A stretch of 64,000 bases of DNA, from positions 1,302,001 through 1,366,000 of the forward strand of contig NW_026570243.1 in NCBI RefSeq assembly GCF_019649055.1, written 5' to 3'. A program made the translations under genes and the position numbers. Each line of letters starts with the position of its first letter. The first letter of the stretch is position 1. The notes beneath the pieces were generated by a model, which saw only the letters and a list, made by a program, of their open reading frames with translations, did not search any database and had not been told where the DNA came from. Below, piece by piece: positions 11,318-21,432 of the stretch. The stretch comes from Paramacrobiotus metropolitanus. Its lineage: Eukaryota > Tardigrada > Eutardigrada > Parachela > Macrobiotidae.

Positions 11318-12293
11318 TTATGATCGTAAACTAAACATCCATATCAACGGATCACATAGCATTTGTAAGGAGTAGAAGACAGATACAATGCTGAAAACAA
11401 TTGGTGAAAGCCACACCTTAAAGAAGATGGCAGAAAAGAAATACACATCAGCCGGAACCCAGCAAACCAAAACGCTAATCGATGTCAGGGTCAGAACCAC
11501 ACAAGGTTTCACGGTCTTCCGCCGGGCGGTCCTGGTTTCGTGGTTCACTACTGTCGACGGTTGTTTCGATGACCTTGAGTGCTTGAACTCCATGAGACTG
11601 TTATCACCAGCAACGATTTCAGCGCCTGTGCGCCGGGCAGACCGTTTCTTCTGTAGTCTCTTCCGAATGAGAAAAATGTAGGCAGGGATGATGAAGAGTA
11701 ATGGAAATATGCGAAAGAGAAACATCTCCGCTTGATTCCATCCTGGTAAGGTCAGCAGACATCCACGTGGTTTGCCAGTTGAAAAAAGACCTTACCATTT
11801 CGATGGCCAGCGGCGGTATCTGCATGATGTGAACCGCAGATATCATTCCCAAATAAATCAAAGCGGCCATGCGTTTGTTATGCCGGTTCCGATAGGATAC
11901 GGGACGAATCATGGCCCGCAGACGATTGCTAGAAATTAGCACATGCGCCATGACTTGGACCACACTGAGGACCTTTTGGGTGTAGGTACGAAAAATGCAT
12001 AACGCATTGCTCCAGTCCACACTCCCGTATACTTGATGCATGGTATTAAATGGCTTCTCGGCCGTCAGATAAGCCAGATTTCCCATGAACAGCGCTAAAA
12101 GGTAAACCATAAAGGAAGTAATGCGCGATGGAAAAACACAGTGATATCCCAAAGCTCCCGCATTAAGACAGACGGAAGTGGAAGGTAATACAACGTCTAT
12201 GATGCTGGAAATCGTCCAGTGTCCTTGCGCGTTTGTACCGTTAAAATTCGCGGAGGATGGGATTTCTCGGACCGATGAGTTTAGTAACGTCAT
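11318..12293 (-). pseudogene. Orphan GPCR, subfamily B, single-base frameshift
   Basis: This is an intronless receptor copy closely related to the intact gene at 36594-37574 (same start context and same TM blocks). The reading frame is open from the ATG at 12293 through TM1-TM5 start. It then shifts by one base in a run of six T on the coding strand (about 11788-11793), and the correct continuation lies in the next frame down to the stop at 11318. TM6 reads CWVPADVYFF and TM7 has DPLIW. The motif after TM3 is SNRLRA instead of DRY. The lesion is either a recent pseudogenising indel or a homopolymer assembly error. No other disabling change is seen. Confidence 0.75.
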
Positions 12294-13553
12294 TTTGTCA
12301 AAGGGCGCAATTTTAGGCTGATCGATGATCTTACACACATTCCTCGACTTTTGTAATTGTAGTACGCACCTGTAATGAACAGATCAGCCCAACGCAAAGG
12401 TTGTCACCCGAGAGCATATCCCAAAGCACTCTCGGTAAAACTGACCCTTTTCACGCATGCCTTAAGTTATTAGAGATATTGATAAATGATGTTATCGTAT
12501 TCGTCTTCGACGAAAAAGGCAAAAGCTTTTAAGGAATTATTTTGATTTTGGTTTGTGTGACGTACGGGTGTCTCAAGATATATGGCCAGTGTCCTGCCAC
12601 CACTGCTGTGTGCTAATATACTGTGTCTTGCACCTGCCAAAACTGTCATAATATCACATCTTCCAGTACGAGGTAGTTGCTTCTAAGTTAGAAGCAATAA
12701 AAGAGCGTTAAACATTCAAAATATTTTAGAGAGCTCTGGACTGAATGTTTTGGTAATAACTTTTGAAAGTACTGTGTAACCAAAGTAACTCGTACCGTAC
12801 TTACCATTAGGCAAGTTAGGCATGACGTGATTAGGGCGCTAAGTCTACGGTAGGTTGTTTATCAGCCTTTGTGTGGCAGTTATTAAGCACTGTGCTTTAC
12901 TGACGCTTAGGTAGCTGCTCCGAAAACCACTGGATAAACAAACAAGACTTGGCCTGCACAGCTACCGAACGGCCAATAAATCTAGAACTTTTCTGTACCC
13001 CTTTTCTCGCTAATTTCCCACTGTTTTTTCCTTGCCAAAGTATGAGTTTTTTTACTTGAACGCGGCGCTCTTAATTAGAGCTTGCCCATCGGGTAATGGA
13101 GATTCATTATGGAAGCATATATCTTCTGCATCTTCCTTTTTTTCCTGCAATTTGTGGAGCAGGCTGCTGGATATACGACGCCTCGCTGTTGGAATAACGG
13201 TCGACCGTTGGATATCTGGCCCACCATAAAGCAGAAGCATCTGGCTGTTTTCCCTACTTTGGACGTTAACAACATCCGGTAAGCCAAGACTCCTGGATTT
13301 GCATCATCCAGAAATTACACGCAGCATCGTTTTCCACCTTTTGCGTTTTGCACACGACGCGGTGCCTCCATCCATGCTGCCGTGTGCCTCAAATCGAGGA
13401 GGAGGGGCCTCTCATTCCATCAAAGACTGTGCAATTGCCATTCACCATCGGCATCTGGAGTCGGCGGAGTTGTCCAATCAGCTTTTGCTACTTCATTCTT
13501 TTTAGGCCCCTTTGTGATGTGCAGGTCGGCTTGCCCTTTTTGCGGCGCCAAAA
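12294..13553. other. Intergenic; duplicated receptor promoter then unexplained sequence
   Basis: The first 150 bp are homologous to the upstream regions of the B receptors at 19983 and 37574 (shared CAAAGG, GAGCATATC and CTCGGT blocks). The rest holds only short open frames. The segment 13300-13550 could be the leader of a decayed LTR element (see the LTR-like feature at 13554-13804), but no coding domain is recognised. Confidence 0.45.
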
Positions 13554-13804
13554 TGTTGCCTTGTTGTCAATTACGTAGCACTTTGTTGATTATTTTCGTG
13601 AAATTGTGAACTACATGTATTGACGATCTTGAATTGTACCAACCACAGGACAATAAAGGCTGACACACATAGAAAGCAAACGATTAATGCGCAGTTTCAG
13701 TGCAATAATCCGCGCGTATACTAAACCGCTTCGTTCCGAATAAATTATAAAAAACACAATCGTTATTAATATTCGGACCCTACCCAGGCACGGAAGACCT
13801 GACA
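13554..13804 (-). repeat. Possible solitary LTR with adjacent primer-binding-site-like motif
   Basis: On the minus strand the segment starts TGTCAGG and ends CAACA. It is followed 2 nt later by TTGGCGCCGC, which looks like a tRNA primer-binding site beginning TGGCGCC, so it could be a 251-bp 5' LTR. No matching second LTR was found in the window and no gag or pol is recognisable next to it, so this is tentative. Confidence 0.25.
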
Positions 13805-15190
13805 TTACTACTACTCGTATCCCTACAGCCGTATAACAACAGCTGTATAATTGCCAGTGTTAATTACTATTCAGTTATATTCCAAGTCGATTACTTATTA
13901 CTCGTACTTATACTGTACTGTTATCTTCCGATCTTCGTTGAGTTCGTTGGAGCTTTTGTCGCATGCTGTATATCTCCTGCCGGGATGAAAGAAAGCTTGC
14001 CATCTGTCCAGTCCTATTTTGTTTGATACTACGAATTCGTTAAAACCAATAACTGTAGTCCATTGCCACTTTTAATCCACTTTTATTTTAGTCAGTTCTG
14101 CTTTTTTGTTATACAATAATAGCCACTTCATACAATAAATTTATAGAAGAAAAAATTTCATGATTGTTTGACAGTTATTTGACATTTTAGTTATTTGACA
14201 TACCTATAGATCTCGATGATTTCCGTAAACCGTACAACTAAAATCTTATGCTGGCTTTGAATCTCGGTTGTGACTTGGATGTCTTGTGAATCAGGAAGCG
14301 GAATCATACTGAAAACGAACACGTACGTGACACGTGAGAGCCATAAGATACAAAACTGGGGGTGTCAATCCACATAAAATGAAAATTTTCTATACGGTTT
14401 GCTTACAAGTTATTCGTCACCAGATTCCTTGGCTTAATCTTGCTGAACGCAAAATCCGAAGAGAGTTATTTAACGCAGTATCATATATAATATATTGAAT
14501 TCCTGTCAGTAAATTGTTTTCGTTCCATTAAGTAAATTCCCATGCTTTGCATTACAGGAAGCGGAAAAGGGATGCATGCTATGCATGTGTCTAATGCAGT
14601 CATGAGACGAGTTAATAAGAGTAATAAGAGCAATTAAATATATAACAGCACTTTAATAAAGGTATGTCAAACTCTAAAGCACTAAAATTAACAAACGCTA
14701 AAATCTGACCTATCAAAATCCCAAGAGTTTATATTTTGATATGAAATGCTTCCGCGTCTTTTAATTCTCTTTATGGCAAGATGCATCATGAGTAAATTCC
14801 ATACGCAGGTCTCATGATCGGCTGTCAAATTAACAAACTGAGGCTGTGAGCTACAGATACAACCGTGGCTGTATTGCCAGATAAAGATTGTACGGTATTT
14901 ATGCTGCGACACGTCGAAAGCTGAAATTACAAATATAAGTGCCGATGTACTTAAAAGTGGCCTCTTATTAAAAACTCTTCGACCCTACGTATGAAAGTAT
15001 AAACCACAACCAGAAAACAACCACATTGTGAGATTTCTGAAATTTGCCTTCCAACTCATGATCGGTTTACGCATAAGCTATTCTTTCGTTTCTGAAACGA
15101 CCAAACATCAAAGTCACGTTAACGCGTCGTCTGCTCTGGATGCAATAACAACAATAATCGAGTTGCCAGGAAAAATATACTGCAGATTTT
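13805..15190. other. Intergenic, no supported gene
   Basis: AT-rich sequence with only short open frames. A short GAGTAATAA tandem run lies near 14610-14635. Nothing further is supported. Confidence 0.55.
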
Positions 15191-16252
15191 CTATGCTGCT
15201 TTAATTTTACGCAAACTGACAAACCACACCAACGGATCGAAAATCATTTGCACGGAGTACAGCGTCCCGGTGACAGTAAATACCGCCGGCGACATTCGCG
15301 CGTTAAACTTCATCGCCAAAAAGTAAACATCCAGCGGTATCCAACAGATCAGAACACTGATACAGGTCAGCGTCAGAATCATGAACGGCCGAACCGTCCT
15401 AACCGGGAGACGGTTCGTGGCGTTATGACGTTGCCTGCGACAACTGGCCGGTCGCATACGGTGTGCGCTTTGCACCGAAGACGAAACCAGGGCATCGCCG
15501 CTATTATTCTGCAGTTTTCTCAGTGCACCCACTTGTTGCAGTTTCTTTTTTTTCTGCCAGCGCTTGACGATTAAAAAGATGTACGCGATAATGATAAAGA
15601 ATAACGGGAAAATTCGGTTAATGAAAGTTTCAGCGCGATTCCATATAATCAGCGCACCAGTCATCTCTGGACAGCCTTTGTTCGTCTGCGGATTGTAGTA
15701 GTACAGACTGTCCAGAAGAAATGGCGGGAGGTCGACGATGTTGGCGTAGGCGACCACACCCAAACAGATTAGCGTGGCCATCGTTTTGGTATGGTTCTCT
15801 TTGTAGGAAACCGGATATACAACTGCCCACAACCGATTAACCGAGATCAGCACGTGCGTCATAACGGGGATAACGCTGATGACCTTTTGAAAGTACAGAT
15901 ACAAAATGCACTCCGACCGTCCGAATGACCATACGCCACGTACGTCGGTGACGGCTCCTATTGTACGCACCACGCTCAGATACACAATATTTGATGAAAA
16001 TAGCGCGAGGAGATAAATTGTGAATGATGTGATATGTGAAGGTGACACCGCGTGGAATATTAGAACTGCCAGGTTTAGGACGAAAGAAACTGCCGACACC
16101 ATGGTCTTGATTCCCGTTAAAACTGTCCAGCCCGAGGCAACGTCAATTATGTTATGATTCCACGTTAAATTTGTATAGTTCAACGTTAAATTATGAGAAA
16201 AATGGCTAAAGTTCCAAGAAGTGGACGCATTGGTCATCTGTGGCAGAACCAT
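15191..16252 (-). CDS. Orphan rhodopsin-class GPCR, subfamily A, intact
   Basis: An intronless 353-aa receptor. The frame is open a little further upstream, but the first ATG is at 16252, and its MVLPQ start aligns with MIQPQ in the paralogue at 39099-40166. The N-terminus carries several N-glycosylation sequons (NAS, NFS, NLT, NYT, NLT), followed by seven hydrophobic segments. The TM3 end reads NRLWAVVYPVSYK instead of DRY, TM6 has CWIPLDVYF, and TM7 has DPLVW instead of NPxxY. Cysteines at TM3 start and in ECL2 (KGCPEM) can form the usual disulfide. The third loop is basic, about 60 residues long. It is a plasma-membrane receptor with unknown ligand; the altered DRY and NPxxY motifs make coupling uncertain. 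Confidence 0.85.
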   Translation of the reverse strand: MVLPQMTNASTSWNFSHFSHNLTLNYTNLTWNHNIIDVASGWTVLTGIKTMVSAVSFVLNLAVLIFHAVSPSHITSFTIYLLALFSSNIVYLSVVRTIGAVTDVRGVWSFGRSECILYLYFQKVISVIPVMTHVLISVNRLWAVVYPVSYKENHTKTMATLICLGVVAYANIVDLPPFLLDSLYYYNPQTNKGCPEMTGALIIWNRAETFINRIFPLFFIIIAYIFLIVKRWQKKKKLQQVGALRKLQNNSGDALVSSSVQSAHRMRPASCRRQRHNATNRLPVRTVRPFMILTLTCISVLICWIPLDVYFLAMKFNARMSPAVFTVTGTLYSVQMIFDPLVWFVSLRKIKAA

Positions 16253-16625
16253 TGCGATCTTATTACAAGACGCAAAAGACAGCAAAACGTCATCAAGATA
16301 TTACTGTAGCTTCCCCAAAACTAGATTATAAATACTTCATATTCGTATATGGCATTGTAAGTAAACAGTTCATTAAGTGTAAGTAAACAGTAGTTACACA
16401 TAAAAATCGCCACAATCCGGCTAGCTTTTCCAAGCCGACCGGAAATGTATGATAAATTCATTTTTGTTCGCCTAACGATTGATTAAATGCGACCGGCAAA
16501 CAACAGTGGCAGTGGATGGAGCTACTGCATTAAATAATTCTCTTTGTATAACAGAAGCTTCCTGTTCCATTAAGCCTGTCTGTAACGGCGACAGAATCTC
16601 CGGATCAAGAGCTCCAAACGTGTTT
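15191..16625 (-). repeat. Segmental duplication: A-receptor block (partner 39099-40540)
   Basis: The whole receptor plus about 340 bp of upstream sequence is alignable with 39099-40540 (for example CCTGTTCCA, ACAGAATCTC and GTCAAGA-like blocks upstream). Confidence 0.7.
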
Positions 16626-17463
16626 AATTCAGGAAATCTCTTGCACTCCTGACGCTCCAGAGTACAAGAAGCGAGCTAGCAGGACCAATCACCGTGGATT
16701 AGTACGGATGTAATAAGGCCACGCCTTATTTACTGCAGGACTTCGTTGGGTAAAAAATAAAGGTTAGAGACAATCAGGGTAGATCCGCAGATGTAACCAC
16801 TGGGCCCACGTAATTTAAAAACATTTTCAATATAAACTGGCTCAGTCGCCGCACACTGCCTGAGTCAGGGACAAAGTACCGTACTAAACCAGCACCTAAA
16901 ATCTGATACAACAGAACGTCTACGGAAAATGGAGTATTTACTGACTTTGAACTCATTTGGATCTTTTCGTAAAAGCTGATATGAATGCGCGTAGCAATAA
17001 CAAATCGTATTTTCGCAGACACTAAAACAGAACGGGTTTTTTAACTTGAAAAAATCTTGGTAGTTCTCGTTAAGATTCAGTGTGCCCAAAATACACGGAA
17101 CATCATCATGAAAAATTTCAGTGGGACCAAAACGTTTATACATCTTTACGGCACACTTTGCGTTGCGTATCGGTGCTTAGCAAACCTGATAATATCATAA
17201 TAACACCAAAAAGACTAACACTTCCGTATCCAAGCATCAAGTAAAATTCCTAGCTGTACAACGGAAAATTTAACGCTACGCTTTGCCACGACAGCATCCG
17301 TCAAACATGGCCATGACTAACTGAATCAGTATTCAGATATCTAGTTCTCTCAGGTCAGCTGGAGGCCGTCGTGGTCAAAACTGCCGAACCTCATGATAAA
17401 GCACCATGAAAGTTGAATAGGTATTCACTATCGATCGGCATGCATGTAACTGTGCTAATTTAA
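16253..17463. other. Intergenic, part of duplicated block
   Basis: 16290-16625 is homologous to 40300-40540, the upstream region of the other A receptor. 16630-17460 is homologous to 22330-23210 upstream of gene X's 3' end. The open frames near 16774-17143 are not conserved in the other copy, so no gene is supported. Confidence 0.55.
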
Positions 17464-17960
17464 CGATATACACACAACTTAAGACGGTTCCCAATGTCTA
17501 CCCATTCGTCTGGATAGGCCAACGTCTTCATCCTGCGGGCATCTACGTTTGTAACCTTTTCCTGCACAAGCTGTGTAATGGCCGGACAACGACCATTTAG
17601 CGCTGAAAAGAAGCGCTGGCACTGTTCACCAATAGTTTCGGTTGAATAAAAGCAGGTAGATGGAATAAATGTTCATCCGGGCGTCGTCCGCTAACCGTCT
17701 AGCTTCGTCATTATTGTTTTCCGGCGACATCGATTTATCCAGGTAGAGCAACGCATCCAACAGTGAATAAGTGCCTGTCCAATTCGATACGGCGTAATTA
17801 ATAAGCACCAGCTGCTCACACAGTTTTTGGTATTCGAGCAGCTGCAGCTACTGCTACTGCAGCCCTAATTCTGCTAACCGGAGCAGTCCTAAAAAACGAT
17901 GACCTACCGGCATCGCTGCCGTTTTTTGAGAACGAAAATAGGCAGACGAATTCCTTTCGC
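16630..17960 (-). repeat. Segmental duplication: X block (partner 22330-23735)
   Basis: Shared landmarks in order include CTTGCACTCCT, TTCGTTGGGTAAAAAATA, CAGGGTAGATCCGCA and the X coding region. Confidence 0.7.
17464..17960 (-). pseudogene. Decayed copy of gene X
   Basis: On the minus strand this is alignable along its length with the 3' two-thirds of the open frame at 23218-23955. Shared blocks include the C-terminal stretch around a Pro-x-Glu-Trp motif, the sequence before it ending Thr-Leu-Ala-Tyr-Pro, and the central Trp-Thr-Gly region. Frame breaks and stop codons interrupt it, leaving only a 60-codon open piece at 17626-17808. The 5' third is missing, and homology stops at about 17960. 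Confidence 0.6.
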
Positions 17961-19275
17961 TGACAGCATTACTACAAATGTCAGTTTCTGTAATTTACTG
18001 TATATTACCGAGCTACTTTGCTACTAACAGCAATGTAGCATGTTTGGGTATAGAGCACTTAACTCCAAGCGCCACGAGTATCTGGTGACACACATGGACA
18101 GCCGTCGCTAAGGAGTAAGGACGATATACGCAAGCTACAGTACCTTAGCTGAACGCTCACAAGCAATTCCGTGGTATTTTAATAAAGGTTTTTGTGCCTA
18201 CCATTTAGTTTTGCAGCAAAAACGTTGTTATTAGCACATCTTTGCGATATAATATGACATTGCGTATATCGTCCTTAGCGACCGCTGTCCGTGTGTGTCA
18301 CCAGATTTAGTTGTTTTGTTGTCGAGTTATGAGTCAAGCATTAAAACGGTACTATTCCTACAGTCATATGTGACAACATCGAATTCCATTCCTACATATA
18401 TTCTTATTCCTACACATACGACAACGACAACATCATCATCTTTGAGCTTTTTGCTTACGTTTTCGTCGCAACTACTGGCAACTAACGTAGGTGAGGCGGC
18501 CCCAATGTCCTCGTTGGCCCGCATAAGGCGTCTGTATGTGGCCACCGGTCAAGCTTTGTTTCCCTTAAAACAAAAGGTAGAGATAAATATTTTACAGTCT
18601 CAATAAGGTTTGACTAAGCAAAAGATTTTTATAACACGTCTTCAGAACTTGTAAATCTTATTTATCCCAAGGGACTACTCTGGTGCTACGGTAGAACGGT
18701 TTTAATTTGCTCCTTCTTCAACAATTCTTTTGTATACGGTACAGAACGGCCTTTCTATATGAAAATCTTAAAATCTTAAAAAAGAAGCGATATGGTAGAC
18801 AGTGTGAAAGCGCATACGATATACGTATAATCTGAACGAAAGCTTGACCAATGCCGGCGACTGACGTGGCTTTCCGAGTGTGTTCTTTAATCGCAGTATT
18901 TGGTTCCATACGTGTCATAACCAACGTTAACCGAGTTTATGTGCCACGGACATTAACGGTACGGTATACCACTTGGGAGGTTTCCAACTTTTTGAATGGT
19001 TTGAGATGTACATTGGATGTACCTTGACAGCAATATTTTAGTTATTAACCATAGTGAACGGAACACAGTAGTTTGTGATTGTGTCAGATTGGTATTTTAT
19101 GCCAGTTGCATCAAAAGACATGCCATCTATGCGAATATTTAAGGTATAACTGCAGTACACCAGCTGCTCATATTAGACTGCGAATCTTGCTGCCAGCTAT
19201 GGAATGCGCCCTAACCAATTTGCCAGATGGAATTCACTCCACGAAGCAGACGGATGGAGCAATATTCTATTTCTC
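17961..19275. other. Intergenic with an inverted repeat and a truncated receptor's flank
   Basis: It contains a foldback (18080-18132 against 18261-18306, listed separately). The segment from about 19060 to 19260 is homologous to 36040-36210, which in the other copy lies several hundred bp downstream of an intact B receptor. No gene is supported; the 103-codon frame at 18295 is low complexity. Confidence 0.5.
18080..18306. repeat. Inverted repeat (foldback) with about 130-nt loop
   Basis: The left arm (18080-18132, starting ATCTGGTGACACACA) is the reverse complement of the right arm (18261-18306). They differ by a few substitutions and one short GTAAGG-like insertion in the left arm. It is a candidate miniature transposon or a foldback arising from an inverted duplication. 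No clear target duplication was found. Confidence 0.5.
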
Positions 19276-19983
19276 CTATTCGACATCTGTGCGTCGATTA
19301 GATCGTTGGTTTTGCAATCGCTTTAGGATGATAAATACATAGACAAAGACGATAAAAAACAAGGGGAATATGCGACAGATAAACATCTGCACTTGATTCC
19401 ATCCTGGCAAACTTAGTTGAAGACATCCGCGGCGAGGTTTGCCAGCTGATAATGATCGTGTCATTTCGATAGTAAACGGCGGTATTTCTATGATGTGGAC
19501 ATAAAATATCATTACTAGATAAATGAGGACGGCCATTCGTTTGTTATGCCGGTTCCGATAGGAGACAGGACGAATGAAAGCCCACAAACGACTGCTAGAA
19601 ATCAGCACATGTGACATCACTTGAACTATACTGATGACCTTCTGGGCATAAGAACGCAAAATGCATAGTGAACTGCTCCAATCCCGACTCCCGTATACTT
19701 GATGGATGGTGCTAAATGGCCGTTCCACCATCAAGTAAACGAGATTCACCACGAATAACGCTAAAAGGTAAACCGTAAAAGAAGTAATGCGCGATGGAAA
19801 AACGCAATGATATCCCAAAGCACCCGCATTTAGGCCGACGGAAGCAGAGCTTATTACAATGTCCATGATACTTGAAATCGTCCAGTGTCCTTGGGCGTGT
19901 ATAGCGTTAAAACTTACGTTAGACGGAACTTCTTGAAGCGAAGAATTTAGTAGCACCACTTTGACAATATGATGCTTGTCCAT
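19276..19983 (-). pseudogene. Orphan GPCR, subfamily B, truncated before TM6
   Basis: The frame is open from the ATG at 19983 for 235 codons. It is very similar to the intact receptor at 36594-37574 through TM1-TM5, including SSRLWAFIRPVSYR after TM3. It ends a few residues into the third intracellular loop (after RRTDVE), so TM6 and TM7 are missing. The DNA just downstream (about 19060-19260) matches sequence that lies beyond the 3' end of the intact copy, so about 690 bp spanning TM6, TM7 and the 3' flank were deleted. It is probably non-functional, although a five-TM product could still be made. Confidence 0.78.
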
Positions 19984-20263
19984 CTTTCGTTATCGATGAT
20001 GTTATGCAGGTAGATGCCTCGTGATTTTTGTAACATCAGGAATTATTTGAGAACAGCGTAAAGCAAAGGCCGCTACCGAGACAGGCAAAGGCCTTGCCTG
20101 TCTCGAAGCGTTCTTGGTAAATAATACTCCAGTTACCAGATTCCGTACTCCTACCTTAATGTTTAGCGAAAATTGAAATTAATTACTCTGCTGCCAGCTC
20201 GAAATAGTCTTTGACAAAATATCTAAAGGTTTCACAAACTGACTTCTATGATTCGCCAGGTAG
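19984..20263. promoter_or_regulatory. Duplicated B-receptor upstream region with hairpin insertion
   Basis: This is homologous to 37575-37880 upstream of the intact B receptor. A perfect 12-bp stem with a 5-nt loop (CGAGACAGGCAA ... TTGCCTGTCTCG) at 20077-20105 is absent from the equivalent place in the other two copies. Confidence 0.5.
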
Positions 20264-20523
20264 TGTGAAGGCCGATAGCTCCGCCTTCACGATTGGCCAT
20301 TCGCCGTTGTGTTTCGCTGTTTCTGGGGATTTCCATCCCACACATTTCTGTGGTGTTTGACGGACCTACAGCACAGCTGCGCTGGCTGTAGGATCCGATC
20401 TCATTAGTCGGTGTTTGCTGCGCCACGGTGCGCACCTTAGATTTCGGCATTAAAGCCTCAATCCGGGTTCTCCGCTGTTTCGCCGTCGAAGGTACGTGGG
20501 CGCCCATAAGGCCCCACGTTACA
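20264..20523 (+). repeat. 5' LTR of the TRIM element
   Basis: 260 bp, starting TGTGAAGG and ending ACGTTACA. It has self-complementary ends: GTGAAGGC/GCCTTCAC at the start and ACGTGGG/CCCACGT near the end. Confidence 0.85.
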
Positions 20524-20535
20524 TGGTAGCAGAGC
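20524..20535 (+). other. Primer-binding site complementary to initiator tRNA-Met
   Basis: TGGTAGCAGAGC directly abuts the 5' LTR. Animal initiator tRNA-Met ends with a sequence complementary to TGGTAGCAGAG, which sets the element's plus-strand orientation. Confidence 0.7.
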
Positions 20536-21432
20536 TGGCTGACAGTCCCAGCTACGCGCGCTCCCGCGCACGCAGCACTTCTGGGTTGTGGACCGGATCG
20601 CTGCCAATGCAACCCCCGAGTGTGGAGCTCCATCCGTAGCCCCCCGGGAAACCCACCTGCCGTGCAGAACGCACCCCAATGCGGACCGCGTTGGATGCCT
20701 CCACCAGAAGGCGATGGAGATGCCGCAGAGCGAGAATCGCCTCCTGCGATGCCGACGGCGGACGCGGCCCGGATTCAGCGGGAAACCAGAACGGATACAC
20801 CGCGACCAGCAGCACCAACTCCGATCCCTACGGCCGGATCGACCACCAGCATCACGCCGAAGAATTCCCCCCACCAGAGCCCTGCCCGTATTTCCTGGGA
20901 TGGCGACCTTCACCCGGACGGAGCAGTGGAATATCCCCACCGGAGCAGCGTATTTGTTTGTTTGCAGGGTCACGAGCGTACCGATGCCCCAAACCCCTGC
21001 CCAAATTTCTCCAGAACGTGACCTTTCCCTGCTGAAGAAACCGGAACTTGCCTGTTTTCCGGGTTGGACCCTGGATCTTTCGCGACAGTGCGTTGACCCA
21101 ATAGGTCGACCTCTGACCGAACCGGAGCCGACCTGACCCGGAACCCGACCTGAGCCGAACCGGATTCGAGCCGACAAGACTGAGCCGACCGGACCACCTT
21201 ACCCGACCTGGACTGACCGAACCGGACCGTAAGCCGCCCGAAGTGGAACCGTGTATCCGGTAGTAAAGTCAATTGGACATAGTACAGGGACGGGCCTGTA
21301 CTACGCAGTGTTTTTTTTCTCATTTGATCTTATGTTACTTTTACTGCATGCATACTGACATTTTCTTATTTACGGCGCATACCGCCATTTTTCATGCACT
21401 TCGCAGGGGCTCAGTGTTGGACAGTACAGGGA

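Noticed and set aside
11740-11800. An intron at GTAAGG in the 11.3-kb receptor
   Set aside because: No acceptor at a usable distance; alignment with the intact paralogue needs only a one-base change in the T run.
20458-21177. Long minus-strand ORF in the TRIM interior and other overlapping GC-rich ORFs on both strands
   Set aside because: Open frames on both strands are expected from GC-rich sequence; no domain, and composition is low-complexity (Arg/Pro/Ser).
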